A stretch of DNA of 64,000 nt. Source: Bartonella koehlerae C-29 (lineage in GTDB: Bacteria > Pseudomonadota > Alphaproteobacteria > Rhizobiales > Rhizobiaceae). A model generated the notes under the pieces. It was given only the letters and a program-made list of their open reading frames with translations. It was not told the origin of the DNA and searched no databases. The stretch spans positions 577,907 to 641,906 of the forward strand of contig NZ_KL407334.1 of assembly GCF_000706625.1 (NCBI RefSeq), given 5' to 3'. A program made the position numbers and the translations under genes. Of the stretch, positions 30,847-41,227 are shown in pieces. The first letter of the stretch is position 1, and each line of letters opens with the position of its first letter.

Positions 30847-32787
30847 TTATTCATCATTGATATCACTTTCATTTTTAAAGGTATCGGCATTTTTAAAGGT
30901 ATTAAGGAGTAAATCAAGGTCATTTTCTTGTTTATTTAGACGAATATCGACAATTTTTGCTTCTGGAAAATGATCTAGAATTTTCGCGATATCAGGATCT
31001 GCTTTTGCATTGGAAAAAAGAGTCTTTTGGGTAGCCATACTTTCTTCTTGTAGGGTTGGTCCTCCTCCTTCATTAACAAAGGTTATAGTCCAACGTTTTT
31101 CAGTCCACTGATACAGCATTTTTTTTATATCACGCTTAAGTGAATGTGGAGCATTTTCAGAAATCCTCAAAATGATATGTCCTGGTTCAAAAGAAACAGG
31201 GTGAACAAATTCTGTAACAAGAAGTTTAAAAGGGATCTCATTATACTGTTCAGCTAATTTAACAATATCATGCAAGGAATCAATAACTATAGCTTTGGTT
31301 TCAGTGGTTTGTTTTGGTGTGTGCGTGGAAAGATACGGTAAATTTGCAATATTTTGAGGAGGAGCAACAGATTGAGAAGTTTCAAGAATTTCTGTGACTT
31401 TAGAGGGATGAGAGCTTTCGAGGTTTTGAACGCTGAGGGAACTTTCCGATTGTAATGAACAATCTAATTGGTTTTCTAAGGATGTTTTGCAATCTGGCTG
31501 GTGTGATGACGTGTTTGCAACTTGTGAAGAAGGACAAGCGTTTGTAGCTTCTATTTTTGTTGTATTATTTGCATTTGCGGACTCTTGATGGGCAGAATTG
31601 GAAACGATTGTGAGAGGTACTTTTTCTTGCGTGAGCTTTTTTAAAGCTTCATCAAGAGTTGGCAGATCTGTAACATGAGCAAGACGAATCAATAACATTT
31701 CAGCGGCTTGAAGTGGACGTGCGGTTTGATTCACTTCTCGTAAACCTTTCAGTAACATTTGCCAGTTTCGGGATAAAACAGGAACGGAAAGTTTTTTTGA
31801 AAAATCTAAGCTTCTCAAACGTTCATCTTCAGTAAGCGAAAGATCTTCTACTATCTCTGGTGTGAAATGTAAACGTGTGACCAGATGGTTGAAATCGGCT
31901 AATTCTGTCAATATGGCAAGGGGATCAGCGCCGGCATCATATTGGCTACGTAACTCATGGAGTGCATTGACAACGTTGCCCTTCATGATGAATTCGAAAA
32001 GATCAATAATACGAGTTTGATCAGCTAATCCTAACATTGCGCGTATTGCAACAGCGCTGATTTTGCCCTTGCTGTGAGCAATTGCTTGATCAAAAATAGA
32101 GAGTGCATCTCGTGCAGAGCCTTCTGCAGCGCGTGCGATCATGGAGAGCGCTTGATCCTCCACTTCCACATTTTCATGTTGAGCAATTTGGCGTAGATGC
32201 GCACTCAAAGCTGCCGATTCAATACGCCGTAGGTCAAAACGCTGGCAACGTGAAAGGATCGTAATAGGAACTTTATGAATCTCTGTTGTTGCAAAAATAA
32301 ATTTTACATGCGGTGGTGGCTCTTCAAGTGTTTTCAATAAGCCGTTAAATGCCTGTGTTGAGAGCATGTGCACTTCATCAATAATATAAACCTTATAGCG
32401 TGCAGAAACAGGACGATAACATATTTGTTCAATAATTTCACGAATATCGTCAATACCTGTATGTGAAGCTGCATCCATTTCGATAACATCAATATGACGT
32501 CCTTCAATGATTTGCGTGCAGTGTTCCCCAAGTGTATTCAATAGGGTTGTTGGTTGGTCAATATCTTTTGTTTTATAGTTTAGTGCACGTGCTAAAATAC
32601 GTGCTGTTGTGGTTTTTCCCACTCCGCGAATCCCCGTGAGCATCCATGCTTGTGCAATGTGTCCTGTTTCAAAGGCATTAGTAAGAGTACGCACCATCAC
32701 TTCTTGACCAATGAGGTCGGAGAAATTTTGAGGTCGATATTTACGAGCAAGAACACGATAGGTTGTTTCTACCGGCATATCTTTCAT
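30847..32787 (-). CDS. dnaX: DNA polymerase III subunits gamma/tau
   Basis: DnaX is the clamp-loader ATPase. The P-loop [15 protein letters not shown] and [22 protein letters not shown] (Walker B) are near the N-terminus; SRC and the lid domain follow. The C-terminal 280 residues are a divergent tau tail with a Ser/Gln-rich linker around residue 400-470. The zinc-finger cysteines of enterobacterial DnaX are mostly gone (only one Cys, in GEHCTQI), as in other alphaproteobacteria. The frame opens at a TTG at 32799, but the ATG at 32785-32787 ([12 protein letters not shown]) is preferred, giving 646 residues. No programmed frameshift site was identified. Confidence 0.95.
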   Translation of the reverse strand: MKDMPVETTYRVLARKYRPQNFSDLIGQEVMVRTLTNAFETGHIAQAWMLTGIRGVGKTTTARILARALNYKTKDIDQPTTLLNTLGEHCTQIIEGRHIDVIEMDAASHTGIDDIREIIEQICYRPVSARYKVYIIDEVHMLSTQAFNGLLKTLEEPPPHVKFIFATTEIHKVPITILSRCQRFDLRRIESAALSAHLRQIAQHENVEVEDQALSMIARAAEGSARDALSIFDQAIAHSKGKISAVAIRAMLGLADQTRIIDLFEFIMKGNVVNALHELRSQYDAGADPLAILTELADFNHLVTRLHFTPEIVEDLSLTEDERLRSLDFSKKLSVPVLSRNWQMLLKGLREVNQTARPLQAAEMLLIRLAHVTDLPTLDEALKKLTQEKVPLTIVSNSAHQESANANNTTKIEATNACPSSQVANTSSHQPDCKTSLENQLDCSLQSESSLSVQNLESSHPSKVTEILETSQSVAPPQNIANLPYLSTHTPKQTTETKAIVIDSLHDIVKLAEQYNEIPFKLLVTEFVHPVSFEPGHIILRISENAPHSLKRDIKKMLYQWTEKRWTITFVNEGGGPTLQEESMATQKTLFSNAKADPDIAKILDHFPEAKIVDIRLNKQENDLDLLLNTFKNADTFKNESDINDE

Positions 32788-33015
32788 CAATGATTCCAAT
32801 TTTAAAGCGTTTGTAAGACACTTTTGATAACATGCGAGACAAAGTTAATACTTATACTCTAATATAAAAGGATTTTTTCTCAATCAATTTATTTTTTAAG
32901 GAGTAAAAATATTGGCGTAAAAACAACCAAATCTCTTTGCTATAATCGAAAGTTACTCTGAAAATTGAAGAAAGAAACTAAAAAGCAACAAAATATAACT
33001 TATCCGGTTAAAATA

Positions 33016-33111
33016 GGAGGCTGGTACGGTGACCCGTACCATAACTCGTTAGGGCTGCTTCTTTCCAGACCTGACCCGGTTGGCGAGCAGTGCGTCCACC
33101 ACCAACCTCCC
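33016..33111 (-). ncRNA. ffs: Signal recognition particle RNA (4.5S, small bacterial type)
   Basis: The RNA part of SRP guides nascent membrane proteins with Ffh. On the minus strand the 96-base sequence starts GGGAGGTTGG and ends CCAGCCTCC, so the ends pair along their length. In the middle is the Ffh-binding domain: GTCAGGTC on one side and GAAGCAGC on the other of the conserved GGAA-containing loop. A long hairpin with GGTACGGGTCACCGTACC closes the lower arm. It lies upstream of dnaX-ybaB-recR on the same strand, as in other alphaproteobacteria. Confidence 0.95.
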
Positions 33112-33117
33112 ACATTG

Positions 33118-33146
33118 TATATTGTCGATTTAAAATGGAAAATCAA
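33118..33146 (-). promoter_or_regulatory. Probable promoter of the SRP RNA gene
   Basis: On the minus strand TTGATT (33141-33146) and AATATA (33118-33123) are separated by 17 bases, and the first G of the RNA lies 6-7 bases past the -10 box. The spacing fits a housekeeping sigma factor promoter; the boxes are inferred by eye. Confidence 0.5.
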
Positions 33147-34026
33147 GCTAAGAAGCGAAGAATATGGAAAGAACGACCAAAAATTTCTTCTTTGAGCTTA
33201 ATTTATGCATTACGCATTACAAATATGTTCGGGATTTATCAATGTTTATTGTGACAGCATTCTACAGTGATTTGTTATGAACAAAGCATACGCTTTTTTC
33301 ACATAATGGGTTTGGAACAGATAGCTCGTTGGCTAGGATGAGGAATTGAGTGGCAGAAGGATGTATTTTATAAAGTTTCTAAACAAATTATGGGAAATTT
33401 GAAACAGTAAAAGAAGGGATAAAGCATAAAGTTCATTCAAGTGGTTGAAGTTAGAAAATAAAGGAGAGAAGATCATTTTTGAAGAGCGCAATTTAATCCG
33501 TATCGGTATTTTATCACTTTAAATAGTTGATGCATTCTTTAACAGTGAGAGAAAAGGGGTTAATCTTGCTGTGAGCAAGCTTTCATGACTGTAATCTGAA
33601 ACGCACTTTAATTGTGAGTTTTTGCGTGACTAAAAAATGAAGCTAGGATCGCTCATGATTACTTTGGTATTCATTTTACTATTAGCATATAGGACATAGT
33701 TATCATTTTACATTTTTGCTCTGTTTTAGTCAGATGTGGAACAAAGTTACAGACTTTTAAATGGGGCTTTTGTTATTTATCTGTTTGTGTATATGATTTA
33801 CATATGATGGAGTTTGTAAAAATTATGAGAAGAGCTAATTACAAAGTTGGATATAATGTTCTTATAAAGGAAATTGTCTTTATATGACAAAAATACAATG
33901 CAATTCAATTTTTTACAAAAGTCCTTTAATGTTTTATTTTAATGGATAATTTGACTTTTTTTGGCAAATATTAAAAATTCGAACTTATAGAATCCTGGGT
34001 TTTGAAAATTCAACACGCTTGAGTGT
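33147..34026. other. 880-base gene-poor stretch
   Basis: This is AT-rich DNA between the SRP RNA promoter and the terminator of the small secreted protein gene. Frames are short and broken. No family, repeat or known RNA was recognised. The region may hold remains of lost genes. Confidence 0.5.
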
Positions 34027-34063
34027 GAAAAAGGTCTACCTAAGCAATAGGATAGACCTTTTC
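34027..34063 (-). terminator. Strong terminator after the small secreted protein gene
   Basis: GAAAAAGGTCTA at 34027-34038 pairs with TAGACCTTTTC at 34053-34063, with a further CCTA/TAGG pairing inside. On the minus strand the stem is followed by T residues 27 bases past the stop codon at 34090. The flanking A and T runs make it potentially active in both directions. Confidence 0.75.
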
Positions 34064-34089
34064 GAACTTAAGAGCTCTTAGAAAAATTA

Positions 34090-34497
34090 TTAATCATAAT
34101 CCCCTGAATCACAATTTGTTCCAATAACTTTTCTCTTCGTAATATTTTTAAAAGTGTATTTTCCTGACGAAGGGAAGCTTAAATCAAGAGATTTTACACC
34201 GTTAAGCGTAAATACCTTATTTTCTTTATCATGCGTTATTTTCTTTTCATCGTCAGCTACAATTTTTAGTTTATCCAAATCAGAAGGAGTAGAGTACGAT
34301 AAAGTAAATGACACTTTCTTTGGTTTGAATGCCTTGCAAGAATATTCAACGCCTTGATGTACTGTATCACCTGCTCTAATAGTAACACTTTCATTTAAAT
34401 CAAAATTCCATTTTTTTTCACTAAATCCAGCAAACGCAACAGTGGAACACGCAAGAATATTTGCAGCAACTAATCCTTGAGTAAAAATTTTTTTCAT
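34090..34497 (-). CDS. Small secreted protein of unknown function
   Basis: I do not recognise a family. The 135-residue product has a clear signal peptide (MKKIFTQGLVAANILACSTVAFA, cleavage expected before GFSEKKW). The mature part is about 110 residues of alternating polar/hydrophobic beta-type sequence. It contains two Cys (in YSCKAF and GTNCDSG), which could form a disulfide in the periplasm or outside. A good Shine-Dalgarno (AGAGGGG) precedes the ATG, and a strong terminator follows the stop, so it looks like a functional single-gene transcript. It is the only convincing gene in a 1.9-kb region. It could be a Bartonella-specific surface or periplasmic protein. Confidence 0.75.
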   Translation of the reverse strand: MKKIFTQGLVAANILACSTVAFAGFSEKKWNFDLNESVTIRAGDTVHQGVEYSCKAFKPKKVSFTLSYSTPSDLDKLKIVADDEKKITHDKENKVFTLNGVKSLDLSFPSSGKYTFKNITKRKVIGTNCDSGDYD

Positions 34498-34644
34498 TAT
34501 ATTTTCCCCTCTTATCCTAAAATATCAATTAATTATAAATCAGTTTTTATAAATATGAAAGATTGAATTTAACTCAGAAATGCAGAGCTAAATTGCTCTT
34601 TTAACTTTATAAAACCTCTTAAAATTATTCCATTTTGAGATAAA

Positions 34645-34857
34645 CTATCCTAGAAACATCATTTGTATTCTAAAGGAATTATCTCTTATATGAGGGATAT
34701 GAATAGTCACAGAAACTCTTGTTTTTGGTGCGTGCATTGTTTCTTTAGTATTGGTTTCGTTTTGGCTGAATTGATGTCCATTTTTTGCAAGAATATTATA
34801 GGGATAATTTGAACATTTTGATAGATGCTGCCACTTATTTTGTTCTTTAGTATCCAT
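34645..34857 (-). CDS. Possible small ORF, doubtful
   Basis: The 70-codon frame with an ATG start (MDTKEQNKWQHLSKCSNYPYN) has no recognisable family, signal peptide or membrane segment. A GGGGG run lies about 12 bases before the ATG, too far for a good ribosome site. It fills the 470-base gap between the secreted protein and pheA, in which nothing else was seen. It may be a remnant or chance frame. Confidence 0.2.
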   Translation of the reverse strand: MDTKEQNKWQHLSKCSNYPYNILAKNGHQFSQNETNTKETMHAPKTRVSVTIHIPHIRDNSFRIQMMFLG

Positions 34858-34969
34858 AACAAAAAGCTACCCCCGAAAAGAAGGACCTTTCTTCCTAGGA
34901 TATTATATCATGAGAGATTTTTAGGATACTCTTCAATGTCCACGGGAAATTGTACAATTTAATTGATTT

Positions 34970-35833
34970 TTATATGCGTGATCTCCAATCATTTTTAGCA
35001 GGATAAATGCCAATAATGCGCAATTCAGCAGAAAAGAAAGACAGCTCATCTAGGGCGAGTTGCATCATGGGGTCTTCAGGATGCCCTTCAATGTCGACAA
35101 AAAATTGTGTTGCATTAAAATTGCCACCAATTTGGTAGCTTTCTAATTTTGTCATATTAATGCCGTTTGTGGCAAATCCTCCCATAGCTTTATAAAGTGC
35201 AGCTGGAACATTGCGGACTCGAAAAAGAAGGCTAGTGATAATTTTTTCGCCATTTTGGGGTTTGGGTACATGCCGTTGAGACCGTGAAAGGATGACAAAA
35301 CGGGTAATATTATGAGGGCTATCTTCAACATTTTTTTCGAGAATATCAAGTCCATAGAGTTCTGCTGCGATCAGAGGTGCTAAGGCTGCTTGTGAACGCT
35401 TCCCGTTTTTTTTAATAAATTTTGCAGCTCCAGCTGTATCAACAGAAATGACAGGTTGCCAGCCATTATTACGGATGATTTTACGGCATTGTGCCAGGGC
35501 ATGCGCGTGACTATGAACGGTTTCAATTTCTGTATGTGTAACACCGGGTAAAACCATTAATTGAAAATGAATAGGCAAAAAATATTCATCAATAATATAG
35601 AGAGATGATTGTGGTAAAAGGTGATGAATATCGGCAACGCGGCCAGCAAGAGTATTTTCAATAGGAATCATAGCAAGATCAGCTTGTCCACTTTCTACTA
35701 AGTTAAGCGCATCTTCAAAAGTTGTTGAGGGTAGAGCATCCATATTGGGAAACATATTAGAACAGGCGATATGGGAATTAGCGCCATATTCTCCTTGGAA
35801 TGAGATTTTATTGGTTTTTTTAAGTGTCTTCAT
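34970..35833 (-). CDS. pheA: Prephenate dehydratase
   Basis: PheA converts prephenate to phenylpyruvate in phenylalanine synthesis. The 287-residue protein has the PDT domain ([15 protein letters not shown] at the N-terminus, [21 protein letters not shown], and the catalytic-region motif HNITRFVIL) and a C-terminal ACT domain ([30 protein letters not shown]) that senses phenylalanine. No chorismate mutase domain is attached. The start overlaps the kdsB stop by four bases. Confidence 0.96.
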   Translation of the reverse strand: MKTLKKTNKISFQGEYGANSHIACSNMFPNMDALPSTTFEDALNLVESGQADLAMIPIENTLAGRVADIHHLLPQSSLYIIDEYFLPIHFQLMVLPGVTHTEIETVHSHAHALAQCRKIIRNNGWQPVISVDTAGAAKFIKKNGKRSQAALAPLIAAELYGLDILEKNVEDSPHNITRFVILSRSQRHVPKPQNGEKIITSLLFRVRNVPAALYKAMGGFATNGINMTKLESYQIGGNFNATQFFVDIEGHPEDPMMQLALDELSFFSAELRIIGIYPAKNDWRSRI

Positions 35834-36561
35834 GCTAAAATCTTGCGTACCCTCTCGAGATCACGTTGTGTATCGACCCCTAAGGGAATTGTATCGACTA
35901 TTTCCACATCGATACGCATATTATGCTCTAGTGCGCGTAATTGTTCAAGTTTTTCACGTTGCTCTAGTGGAGAGGGTTTAAGCGCTACAAATTTCTCGAG
36001 TGCTTCGCGTCGATAGGCATATATCCCAATATGATGGTACAGGGGACCATCTCCATAAGGCGCTGTCGCGCGGGTAAAATAAAGAGCACGAAAACGATTA
36101 TGAGAAAGCGGTGTACCAATAATTTTGACAATATTCGGATCTGTTTTTTCATCTTCTTCAACGATTTTTGCACCCAAAGTTGCAATATCAGTTAAGCTAT
36201 TTTCTAAAGGGCGTAAAGAACTAATGATGTCATGGGGCGTTATCGTTGGCAGGTCACCTTGTACATTCAAAATGGCATTGTAGCGTCGTTCAGGATCAAT
36301 ATGGATTAAAGCTTCATAAATACGATCAGATCCAGATTTATGATCACGACATGTTATGATACATTCATATCCATAAGCGGTAACGGTTGTGGCGATATCA
36401 TTATGATCTGTTGCAACGATAATACGCTCGAATGCGGCTTTTTTTGCCTGTTCAGCAACATGAACAATCATTGGCTTTCCAGCAATCTCTGCCAGAGCTT
36501 TTTGAGGAAGGCGGGTTGAGCCTATACGAGCGGGAATGAGAATAATTGGTTCAAGAGCCAT
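35830..36561 (-). CDS. kdsB: 3-deoxy-manno-octulosonate cytidylyltransferase KdsB
   Basis: KdsB activates Kdo as CMP-Kdo for lipopolysaccharide inner core synthesis. The 243-residue protein starts with the nucleotide-binding [23 protein letters not shown] and has [18 protein letters not shown] and NVQGDLPTI, all family blocks. It is divergent from the cytochrome gene and translationally coupled to pheA, an arrangement common in Rhizobiales. Confidence 0.97.
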   Translation of the reverse strand: MALEPIILIPARIGSTRLPQKALAEIAGKPMIVHVAEQAKKAAFERIIVATDHNDIATTVTAYGYECIITCRDHKSGSDRIYEALIHIDPERRYNAILNVQGDLPTITPHDIISSLRPLENSLTDIATLGAKIVEEDEKTDPNIVKIIGTPLSHNRFRALYFTRATAPYGDGPLYHHIGIYAYRREALEKFVALKPSPLEQREKLEQLRALEHNMRIDVEIVDTIPLGVDTQRDLERVRKILA

Positions 36562-36667
36562 TGCAAAGTTCCAAATATTGTGTGTATGATGTGTTTATAA
36601 TGTTGTGTATTATATGGAAAAAGCTTAAACTAAAAGCAGGAATGACGATATAAATGTCTGAGTTTTT

Positions 36668-37225
36668 ATGAATCGCTCGAGAATTGTCTATTTTGTTTTT
36701 GCTTGCTTATTTTTGCTGATTGTCTTGGTGGGGATTTCCATACTAAGCAACACGATTTATGATAATTCTACATCGGTTCAACCTTCTAAGGTTACAAAAA
36801 ATGATAGACTCAAAGAGAAACAGCAGATATCTGATACTCCTTTATCATTAAACGATCGTCTCCGACAAGCCAATCTTGAAAATGGGCGTAAGATTTTTCG
36901 TCAATGTGCTCTATGCCATACCTCGGGGCGTCATGAATCTAGTCGTGTTGGTCCAGCACTTTGGGGGATAGTTGACCGTCCTTTAGCAGCTAGGACAGAT
37001 TTTGTTTATTCACGTATATTGCGTGCAAATTCTGATCAGAGATGGAATTTTGTGGCTTTGGATCGTTATTTGCAATCACCACGTGAAGCGTTTCCAGGAA
37101 CAATTATGTCTTTTCCTGGGATCAAAAATGACCAAGATCGTGCTGATCTTTTGCTTTATTTACGGGGTTTATCTGCTGATCCTATTCCCTTACCAATGGA
37201 TAAAAAAGAAGACAAGCCAGGCTGA
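36668..37225 (+). CDS. Membrane-anchored class I cytochrome c (CycM-like)
   Basis: The product carries electrons, probably between the bc1 complex and a terminal oxidase, on the periplasmic face of the inner membrane. An uncleaved hydrophobic anchor spans residues 7-28. A flexible linker follows, then a cytochrome c domain with the heme motif CALCH (Cys80, Cys83, His84). RVGPALWGIVDR and FPGTIMSFPGI carry the conserved proline and the likely axial Met. The length of 185 matches the CycM type, which is also found divergent from kdsB in relatives. The Shine-Dalgarno is weak. Confidence 0.92.
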   Translation: MNRSRIVYFVFACLFLLIVLVGISILSNTIYDNSTSVQPSKVTKNDRLKEKQQISDTPLSLNDRLRQANLENGRKIFRQCALCHTSGRHESSRVGPALWGIVDRPLAARTDFVYSRILRANSDQRWNFVALDRYLQSPREAFPGTIMSFPGIKNDQDRADLLLYLRGLSADPIPLPMDKKEDKPG

Positions 37226-37356
37226 ACTATGTCAGAAGCGCCTATTTTATGAAGAGGTGCAATTGTTTGTAATTTGAGTTTCATAGATTTATCAAAAAAG
37301 ATGTATCATTATTTTAAATTGACTCGATCGACTGTATCGGAAAGTGAAAATAAAAA

Positions 37357-38478
37357 ATGGTGGTCTATATTCTCCGGCGTCTTTTTCTGCTTATACCGAC
37401 ACTGATTGGTATTTTAACAGTCACCTTTATTATTATTCAATTTACACCAGGAGGACCTATTGAAAATATTATTGCTCAGTTACAAGGAATAGGCGGTGAT
37501 GCTGTAGGACGAGTGGGTGGTGGGAGTGATCTTGGTCTTTCTTCTGATGTTGTTTTGGATGGCGCAGCTGTTGAATTGTCTTCTTCTGGAGTTTTTAAGT
37601 ATCGTGGTGCGCAAGGATTGGATCCAGAATTTATTGCCAAGCTCGAAAAGCAATTTGGATTTGATAAGCCGCCTTTGGAGCGTTATTTGACGATGCTGGG
37701 TCGTTATCTGCGTTTTGATTTTGGCAATTCTTATATACAAGGACGTTCAGTTATTGAATTGATTAAGAGTGCTTTACCCGTTTCTCTTTCGCTTGGGTTT
37801 TGGCAATTGTTGATTTCATACTCTATTTCTATACCGTTAGGAATTCAGAAAGCTCTTAAAGAAGGTGCGCCTTTTGATGTATGGACAAGTGCACTTATCA
37901 TTATTGGCTATGCCATTCCGAGTTTTCTCTTTGGTATTTTTTTAATGGTTTTTTTTGCTGGAGGGTCTTTTTTAAATTGGTTTCCGTTAAGCCATTTAAC
38001 GTCTGATAATTTTGACCAATTATCCTTTGGAGGTAAAATATTAGATTACCTTTATCATTTGGTTCTTCCGTTAACTGCAATGATCATTTCTTCTTTTGCT
38101 ACAACGACCCTGCTAACAAAAAATTGCTTTCTAGAAGAAATTCGTCAACAATATGTTATTACAGCACGCGCTAAAGGTTTAAGTGAACGCTCAGTTCTTT
38201 ATGGCCATGTTTTTCGTAATGCAATTTTAATTGTGGTTGCCAGTTTTCCTGCAACTTTTATGGCATCATTTTTTAGCGGATCTTTGTTGATTGAAATGCT
38301 CTATTCATTAAATGGTATGGGGCTTTTAAGTTATACGTCTATTGTCAATCGTGATTATTCTGTTGTATTTGCTTCTCTTTATATTTTTTCGCTCATTAGT
38401 CTGATTGTGAGTCTCATTTCTGATATCGTTTATATGTTCATTGATCCACGTATTGATTTTGATAAAAAGGATTTGTGA
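37357..38478 (+). CDS. yejB: Microcin C/peptide ABC transporter permease YejB
   Basis: YejB is one of the two permeases of the YejABEF importer, which takes up short peptides and peptide antibiotics. The 373-residue protein has an N-terminal membrane segment (RRLFLLIPTLIGILTVTFII), a periplasmic loop of about 90 residues with a Gly-rich stretch, and five further membrane segments. The cytoplasmic EAA-type loop is ITARAKGLSERSVLYGHVFRNA. It starts the yejBEF set, 131 bases after the cytochrome gene; no yejA is found before it. Confidence 0.95.
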   Translation: MVVYILRRLFLLIPTLIGILTVTFIIIQFTPGGPIENIIAQLQGIGGDAVGRVGGGSDLGLSSDVVLDGAAVELSSSGVFKYRGAQGLDPEFIAKLEKQFGFDKPPLERYLTMLGRYLRFDFGNSYIQGRSVIELIKSALPVSLSLGFWQLLISYSISIPLGIQKALKEGAPFDVWTSALIIIGYAIPSFLFGIFLMVFFAGGSFLNWFPLSHLTSDNFDQLSFGGKILDYLYHLVLPLTAMIISSFATTTLLTKNCFLEEIRQQYVITARAKGLSERSVLYGHVFRNAILIVVASFPATFMASFFSGSLLIEMLYSLNGMGLLSYTSIVNRDYSVVFASLYIFSLISLIVSLISDIVYMFIDPRIDFDKKDL

Positions 38479-39620
38479 TGCAAGAGACAAAAGGTAAATG
38501 TGCGCAAAGTTCTAAGTTGCAGAAAGAGTCTTTTTTTTCTCCCTTAAATGTACGTCGTTGGCACAATTTTAAGCAAAATCGCCGGGGTTGGTGGTCTTTA
38601 TGGCTCTTTTTATTTTTGTGTTTTTGTTCTTTTTCGGCAGAGTTCATTGCTAATGATCGGCCAATTATTGCTTCTTATAAAAGGGAGCTGCTTTTTCCTA
38701 TTTTTTTTGATTATCCTGATGAAAAGTTTGGTGGAAATTTAGCCGTAGCGGATTTTCGCGATCCTTTTATTCAAAATGAAATTGCTAAGCACGGTTGGGC
38801 GTTGTGGCCGCTAGTGCGTTATTCCTACAACACAGTTGTGGGGAATAGAACGGTAGCATTGGCTCCACCTTTTTGGCTTCAAAGTAAAGAGGAACGTTGT
38901 ATCAATTATGCGCAGGGAAGTGCTGATCCAGAATGTACAATAAGCCGATGGAATTGGCTTGGAACAGACGATCTGACACGTGATATTTTCGCCCGCGTTT
39001 TATACGGTTTTAGAGTATCGATAGTCTTTAGTATTCTTTTAACGGTTGCTTCCACGATCATTGGTGTAACAGCAGGTGCTATTCAGGGATATTTTGGTGG
39101 TTGGATTGATTTAATCTTTCAGCGCTTGATTGAAATATGGTCTTCAGTACCGTCACTTTATCTAGTTATTATCATGGCTGCGGTTTTGGCACAGGGCTTT
39201 TGGGTATTATTGGGAGTTATGCTCCTGTTTCAATGGGTGATATTGGTTGGTGTGGTGCGGGCAGAGTTTTTGCGTGCCCGCAATTTTACCTATGTTAATG
39301 CCGCACGTGCTTTAGGAATTCCTAATAGCACTATTATGATGCGGCACTTATTACCTAATGCGATGGTTGCTGCCTTGACCTATATGCCCTTTTTGTTAAC
39401 ATCGGGTGTTTCATTACTTACATCACTTGATTATTTGGGATTTGGTCTTCCTCCTGGTTATGCTTCTTTAGGTGAATTGATGCGGCAGGCTACCACTAAT
39501 TTGAACGCTCCTTGGATTGGTATTGCAGGGTTTATTGTTATTGCTGTTATGTTGTCGTTGTTGGCATTTATTGGTGAAGCAGCGCGCGATGCTTTTGATC
39601 CGCGGAAGACATTACAATGA
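38478..39620 (+). CDS. yejE: Peptide ABC transporter permease YejE
   Basis: YejE is the second permease. The 380-residue protein begins with a cytoplasmic tail with RRWHNFKQNRRGWWSLWLFL, an early membrane segment and a long periplasmic loop. It then has the DppC-like core with GTDDLTRDIFARVLYGFRVS and the EAA loop VNAARALGIPNSTIMMRHLLPNA. A GTG at 38475 is in frame, but the ATG at 38478, eight bases after AAGGA and overlapping the yejB stop (TGATG), is taken as the start. Confidence 0.95.
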   Translation: MQETKGKCAQSSKLQKESFFSPLNVRRWHNFKQNRRGWWSLWLFLFLCFCSFSAEFIANDRPIIASYKRELLFPIFFDYPDEKFGGNLAVADFRDPFIQNEIAKHGWALWPLVRYSYNTVVGNRTVALAPPFWLQSKEERCINYAQGSADPECTISRWNWLGTDDLTRDIFARVLYGFRVSIVFSILLTVASTIIGVTAGAIQGYFGGWIDLIFQRLIEIWSSVPSLYLVIIMAAVLAQGFWVLLGVMLLFQWVILVGVVRAEFLRARNFTYVNAARALGIPNSTIMMRHLLPNAMVAALTYMPFLLTSGVSLLTSLDYLGFGLPPGYASLGELMRQATTNLNAPWIGIAGFIVIAVMLSLLAFIGEAARDAFDPRKTLQ

Positions 39621-41227
39621 CGAATTTGCTTTCAGTTCGTGATCTTTCAATTGCATTGTACCAAGGGCAAGAACAAAGATACATTCTTGAACAAGTTGCT
39701 TTTGAAATTAAAGAAGGGGAGACAGTTGCTCTGGTGGGAGAATCCGGTTCTGGAAAATCGATAACAGCATTGTCTATTTTGCAATTATTACCTTTTTTTA
39801 AAACGCTTTATCAATCGGGAGAAATTCTCTTTAATAATAAGGATTTATTAAAACAGAAAGAAGAAGATTTGCGTAAAGTCCGTGGTAAAGATATTGCTAT
39901 GATTTTTCAGGAGCCGATGACCGCTCTTAATCCTTTGCATAATGTAGAACGCCAAATCGGTGAAGTTATCAGAATGCATTCAGATATAACAAATCAATCA
40001 CTGCGTGCGCATATTATTGATTTGCTAGCACAAGTAGGAATTCATGAACCGCAGAAACGTTTGGAGTCATTTCCTCACGAATTGTCAGGTGGGCAACGGC
40101 AACGTGTGATGATTGCAATGGCGCTTGCCAATAGTCCACGATTATTGATTGCTGATGAGCCAACAACGGCGCTTGATGTGACTGTTCAAGCACGCATTCT
40201 TGAGCTTTTGGTACACCTTAAAAAGCAAAACAATATGTCGATGCTTTTTATTACTCATAACTTAGCTATTGTGCGTCGTATTGCGGATCGCGTTTATGTG
40301 ATGAGGAAGGGAAAAATTGTTGAAAGTAGTTCAACTAATCAATTGTTTGCAAATCCCCAACAGTTCTATACAAAACAATTGTTAGCAGCAGAACCTAAAG
40401 GCCATCCTCTTCAAGTGGACAAGAATGCGCCCATTTTGATGCAAGGTAAGAAAGTTCGTGTTTGGTTTCCGATTAAAAAGGGTCTATTGCGCCGCACAAA
40501 GGGTTATTTAAAAGCTGTTCAGGATATAAATGTTACAATTCGTGTTGGTCAAACACTTGGTGTTGTAGGAGAATCGGGTTCAGGAAAAACAACATTAGGG
40601 CTTGCACTGATACGGATGTTATCTTCCAAGGGACAAATTATTTTTGATGATATTGATATCAGCAATTTTACTTTTAAGAAAATGAGTTCTTTGCGCCGTT
40701 ATATTCAGATTGTTTTTCAAGATCCTTTCGGTTCACTTTCTCCGCGTATGCCTGTGAGTGAAATTATTGCTGAAGGATTATCAGTTCATGAACCAAGGCT
40801 TTCTTATTCTGAACGCAATGACCGTGTGATTGAAGCTTTACATGAGGTTAATCTCGACCCTTCTACTCGTTATCGTTATCCTCATGAGTTTTCTGGTGGG
40901 CAAAGACAGCGAATTGCTCTTGCACGTGCAATCATCCTCAAACCTCGCTTTATTATGCTTGATGAACCAACGTCTTCTCTTGATGTAAATGTGCAGGCAC
41001 AGATCATTAATCTTTTACTTCATCTGCAAAAAAAATATCATTTGGGTTATCTGTTTATTAGCCATGATTTAAAAGTTATCAGAGCGCTTGCACATGAAGT
41101 GATTGTTATGCGCAATGGAGAAATGGTTGAATATAGCTCTGCTGATCATATTTTTTCTCGTCCCCAAAAGTCTTACACACAAAGCTTGATGGCTGCTGCA
41201 TTCGCATTGGAATCTGATCGGTTATAA
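39617..41227 (+). CDS. yejF: Peptide ABC transporter double ATPase YejF
   Basis: YejF powers the importer with two nucleotide-binding domains in one chain (536 residues). The first has [48 protein letters not shown]; the second has [16 protein letters not shown] and [15 protein letters not shown] with DEPTSSLD. The start overlaps yejE by four bases (ATGA). The end overlaps the convergent ThiF/MoeB gene by 55 bases. Confidence 0.96.
   Translation: MTNLLSVRDLSIALYQGQEQRYILEQVAFEIKEGETVALVGESGSGKSITALSILQLLPFFKTLYQSGEILFNNKDLLKQKEEDLRKVRGKDIAMIFQEPMTALNPLHNVERQIGEVIRMHSDITNQSLRAHIIDLLAQVGIHEPQKRLESFPHELSGGQRQRVMIAMALANSPRLLIADEPTTALDVTVQARILELLVHLKKQNNMSMLFITHNLAIVRRIADRVYVMRKGKIVESSSTNQLFANPQQFYTKQLLAAEPKGHPLQVDKNAPILMQGKKVRVWFPIKKGLLRRTKGYLKAVQDINVTIRVGQTLGVVGESGSGKTTLGLALIRMLSSKGQIIFDDIDISNFTFKKMSSLRRYIQIVFQDPFGSLSPRMPVSEIIAEGLSVHEPRLSYSERNDRVIEALHEVNLDPSTRYRYPHEFSGGQRQRIALARAIILKPRFIMLDEPTSSLDVNVQAQIINLLLHLQKKYHLGYLFISHDLKVIRALAHEVIVMRNGEMVEYSSADHIFSRPQKSYTQSLMAAAFALESDRL

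Noticed and set aside
30847-32787. Programmed frameshift in dnaX to make gamma
   Set aside because: No A-AAA-AAG-type slippery run with a following hairpin was identified near the end of domain III.
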